From Rhynchopus sp. YZ270_cl-10 (lineage: Eukaryota; Euglenozoa; Diplonemea; Diplonemida; Diplonemidae): 64,000 nucleotides of DNA. Positions 63,580-64,000 of the stretch are shown piece after piece. The notes under the pieces were generated by a model. It ran no database searches and was not told the origin of the DNA. It saw only the letters and a program-made list of their open reading frames with translations. Every line of letters begins with the position of its first letter. The first letter of the stretch is position 1. The position numbers were made by a program, and so were the translations under genes. The DNA is taken from positions 434,001 to 498,000 of the forward strand of contig OZ037916.1 of the NCBI GenBank assembly GCA_964035575.1. Direction: 5' to 3'.

Positions 63580-64000
63580 GTAGGTAGTAGGGCTGGAGGG
63601 ACCGTCCAGCCTTTTTTAGCCTCCCTCCAGCCTCCTCAATCCCGCCAGCCCCTCAGCGGGCCTATCTAGAGGTCCGCGGGACCCGGTAGCGCTGGCGGGA
63701 GGGTAATGAGAGCTTTTTTTTTTTTTTTCACGCTCTTTTTTTTTTTTTTTTCCCTGAGAGCTTCCTGTGAGGACACATACTCGTTAGTTATTGCACAATA
63801 AATAAGTCACGCTAAAAGTGCCAAATCCTTTCGTATACTTTATTTCCCGTGAAATAAAATTACGTATTCACCTCCTTTTAGCGGATTATTTTGCGATACT
63901 TCACTTATTTTTTTCCCAGGCTCGTGCACTCAATTTGCCTCGCTTCGCTCGGCAAATTAAGTAGCCCTCGCCTGGGAAAAAAATGCGTGAAGTTATCACA
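63580..64000 (+). repeat. Hairpin-rich terminal stretch
   Basis: GGCTGGAGGGACCGTCCAGCC (63591-63611) and CCGCCAGC...GCTGGCGG (63644, 63690) are inverted repeats. From about 63897 to 63994 CTTCACTTATTTTTTTCCCA and GGCTCG are mirrored at the right, with AATTTGCC-(loop with GCTTCGC)-GGCAAATT at 63932-63958 in the middle. No gene seen. Confidence 0.6.

Larger units (their letters stand above)
62758..63870. repeat. Outer inverted repeat around the nested elements
   Basis: GGGAAATAAAGTATACGAAG plus GATTTGGCACTTTTAGCG at about 62767-62805 is repeated as its complement at about 63810-63850. The next element (62818-63547) begins 12 bp inside the left arm, so it seems to have landed in an older foldback. 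Confidence 0.7.

Noticed and set aside
1-64000. LTR or virus-like elements, rRNA, spliced-leader RNA gene
   Set aside because: Looked for reverse transcriptase-like motifs, long terminal repeats, rRNA words and a short leader-RNA gene; saw none that I could support.

Overview
The window looks like nuclear DNA of a microbial eukaryote. My best guess is a euglenozoan, most like a diplonemid flagellate; this is inference, not proof. The recognisable genes are long uninterrupted reading frames of fairly GC-rich, balanced codon use, all on the + strand, and end in TAA, TAG and TGA (standard code). Each has a pyrimidine-rich stretch and an AG about 15-50 nt before the first ATG, as expected for spliced-leader acceptors in a polycistronic unit. 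The spacers between them are AT-rich, with homopolymer runs and repeats. The gene at 26925 has a Cache / transmembrane / degenerate class III cyclase layout of a kind I associate with kinetoplastids and their relatives.

Layout. Bases 1-19350 are a satellite domain: a degenerate repeat at both outer ends, two blocks of a 38-bp satellite, and between them a 13-kb array of about 60 apparently identical 218-bp units, whose left edge is a large palindrome. 19997-21271 holds one or two small unrecognised genes. 21300-26900 is spacer with two short TA-flanked inverted-repeat elements and a cluster of GACATG/CATGTC words before a receptor-like gene (26925-29258). 29260-38125 is a graveyard of short DNA elements, including a clean hAT-type element (8-bp target duplication), a GC-rich minisatellite and several foldback structures. 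38150-45620 is a tandem array of three near-identical four-transmembrane genes. The first two are separated by a 4.7-kb inverted-repeat element, of which 4.03 kb is (ACTGT)806.

After the array come three single-copy secretory genes: an iduronate-2-sulfatase-like enzyme (45732-47231), a two-lectin-domain plus DUF4832-like putative glycosidase (48924-51206), and a cell-surface protein with two DNase I domains on a mucin-like stalk (54269-56932). The last 7 kb is spacer with minisatellites and nested inverted-repeat elements, one carrying a small zinc-knuckle reading frame.

How the genes may work together: sulfatase, putative glycosidase and anchored nuclease would all act outside the cell or in the endomembrane system on sulfated glycans, polysaccharide and extracellular DNA, and the Cache receptor would sense small molecules. 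That fits an osmotrophic or phagotrophic marine heterotroph. I found no rRNA, no convincing functional tRNA, no spliced-leader RNA gene, no CRISPR and no LTR element.
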